From Alphaproteobacteria bacterium (GTDB taxonomy: Bacteria > Pseudomonadota > Alphaproteobacteria > Caulobacterales > Aquidulcibacteraceae): a stretch of DNA of 42,436 bases. The stretch is taken from assembly GCA_016124255.1 (NCBI GenBank), contig WGOB01000002.1, forward strand, positions 1-42,436, given 5' to 3'. Both the position numbers and the translations under genes were made by a program. The notes under the pieces are model-generated. The model was given only the letters and a program-made list of their open reading frames with translations. It ran no database searches and was not told the DNA's origin. Shown one piece after another: positions 40,647 through 42,436 of the stretch. Each line of letters begins with the position of its first letter. Position 1 is the first letter of the stretch.

Positions 40647-41031
40647 TCGCCGGGCCCGGCTCCTTCACCTCCGCTGGCCCAACGCCCAGCCCCAACGCCG
40701 GCGCGGGCCTGCCGCTTCGAAGCCAAGGTATAGGAAGCCGCCGGCGCCGCGCCAAGGCGGCGCAAGGCGCGCCGGCGCAGAGACGCCTGACCCTGAACGT
40801 ACCCGTAGAAGCGGATATCCCCACTCGACAACCCGTACCCCCCACGCGAAGGGCGGATAAGGTCGGACAAGGACACATGAAACGATGGGCTGGCCGGCCG
40901 GGCGGCGGGTCTAAGGGGTCGGGCGACGCAGCGCGCCCGGCCAGCCAGCAGAGGCGGAGAGCCAATCTCCTGCCTGATTTCATTCCCCGCCGCCGCACGC
41001 AGCGCGTGGCGAGGTCTCAGAGCACGCCGAC
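40647..41031. other. Intergenic stretch between recA and alaS
   Basis: 385 bases without a supported gene. It holds an inverted repeat, GGCTGGCCGG (40888-40897) and CCGGCCAGCC (40937-40946), with a 39-base spacer, which could end the recA transcript although no T-run follows. The alaS promoter should lie between about 40680 and 40880 but no clear hexamers stand out. Short open frames on either strand lack ribosome binding sites. Confidence 0.5.
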
Positions 41032-42090
<1,059 letters not shown>

Positions 42091-42174
42091 TGAACAAGCT
42101 CCCTTAAGGCACGAGTCCGCACGCTTCGCTATAAGCAGCGGGCATCCCCTGATGCGGCGTCCGACTCGCCGCTC

Positions 42175-42202
42175 TTTGTACCATGTTTGTTCCGGAACAC
42201 AA
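42175..42202 (-). promoter_or_regulatory. recA promoter
   Basis: On the minus strand TTGTGT (42202-42197) is followed by a 16-base spacer and TACAAA (42180-42175). The -35 overlaps the LexA site described next, and the recA start lies 85 bases beyond the -10. Predicted from hexamers, spacing and overlap with the SOS box. Confidence 0.6.
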
Positions 42203-42209
42203 GCGGAAC
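42195..42209 (-). promoter_or_regulatory. LexA (SOS) box of recA
   Basis: GTTC, seven bases, GTTC (GTTCCGCTTGTGTTC) on the minus strand, the alphaproteobacterial LexA recognition pattern GTTC-N7-GTTC. It overlaps the recA -35 hexamer, where repressor binding would block RNA polymerase. The flanking GTTCCGGAAC is also palindromic. Confidence 0.85.
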
Positions 42210-42360
42210 ATCTCGCCGCGCGCCGCCGGGCCCGCGCGGGCCTCCTGGCCAGCGTTCCCTCGATCGGCTAAAACACTTGTCCGGCGGTCGCGGACGCCGG
42301 GGGCCGCGGTGGGGCGGCCGATGTGCGCGAGCCCGGCGGGCGGGGGGCGCGGAGCGCTGA

Positions 42361-42436
42361 ATGAGCGATTCCCTGGTTCTGACGCCGCCGCGCACGAGCG
42401 GCCCGCCGCCGACCCTTGAGGCGGAAGCGCTGTTTC
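42361..42436 (+). CDS. N-terminal fragment of a divergent gene (right edge)
   Basis: ATG at 42361 preceded by GGAG seven bases upstream. The first 25 codons read MSDSLVLTPPRTSGPPPTLE and continue past the window. A Pro-rich, disordered start, so the product cannot be identified. In related genomes the cckA hybrid histidine kinase lies near recA, which makes CckA one possibility but no more than that. The 150 bases between the SOS box and this start show no other gene. Confidence 0.45.
   Translation, partial: MSDSLVLTPPRTSGPPPTLEAEALF

Overview
The window is high-GC chromosomal DNA from an alphaproteobacterium, most likely of the Caulobacterales/Hyphomonadaceae type. This is inferred from the recA - alaS - icd neighbourhood, a GTTC-N7-GTTC SOS box ahead of recA, a BolA/CGFS-glutaredoxin pair, a Fur-type TGCGA-N5-TCGCA dyad ahead of bfd, and two-TonB/two-ExbD energy-transducer clustering. 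No species can be named from the sequence alone. The gene content is mostly housekeeping and envelope functions. There is no phage, plasmid, insertion sequence, CRISPR array, rRNA or recognisable tRNA.

Layout. 1-4290 (minus): a translationally coupled Mrp-type cation/proton antiporter operon read E-F-G-(MrpA C-terminal domain)-B-C-D-D', the last gene cut by the left edge. 4378-7859: a DUF2336 protein, an MFS transporter and a crotonase whose ribosome binding site lies in a long inverted repeat. 8030-12092 (minus): a small secreted protein and a TonB system (exbB, two exbD, two tonB), in which the second tonB is interrupted by a frameshift at a run of seven G. 12459-15685 (plus): acyl-CoA ligase, bolA, a frameshifted exported protein, grxD and an unknown gene. 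15700-20816: a DegP-like protease, phenylalanine hydroxylase, a DUF502 membrane protein, PPK2, purU and rpsD. 20817-21373 is gene-poor and holds a candidate small RNA. 21374-26069: lipoprotein, bacterioferritin and its ferredoxin, rimO, an amidohydrolase and a DUF2277 protein.

26101-29662 is a sensory region. It holds a BlaI-type repressor with two operators, a BlaR1-like membrane protease whose sensor is a His/Met/Glu-rich helical tail instead of a penicillin-binding domain, and a CHASE4-type membrane protein with a histidine-kinase body that lacks the phospho-accepting histidine. 29691-31076 carries a DUF6882 protein and trmJ.

31119-37377 is the most unusual part. Two membrane-anchored TIR-domain proteins lie on either side of icd and a retropepsin/PDZ protein. 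TIR-1 is a single-pass protein with a proline-rich linker and an extracytoplasmic tail. TIR-2 has two membrane helices and is operonic with a membrane TPR protein that ends in a LytR_C-like domain. Both TIR domains place their candidate catalytic Glu at residue 73 in a shared WVKAEAS motif. This is the best candidate for an undescribed signalling or defence system. The window closes with a GNAT enzyme, alaS, recA with promoter and SOS box, and the first codons of a divergent gene.

Two genes (the second tonB and the exported protein at 14238) each need one single-base change to become intact. These may be real mutations or draft-assembly errors, and reads are needed to decide.
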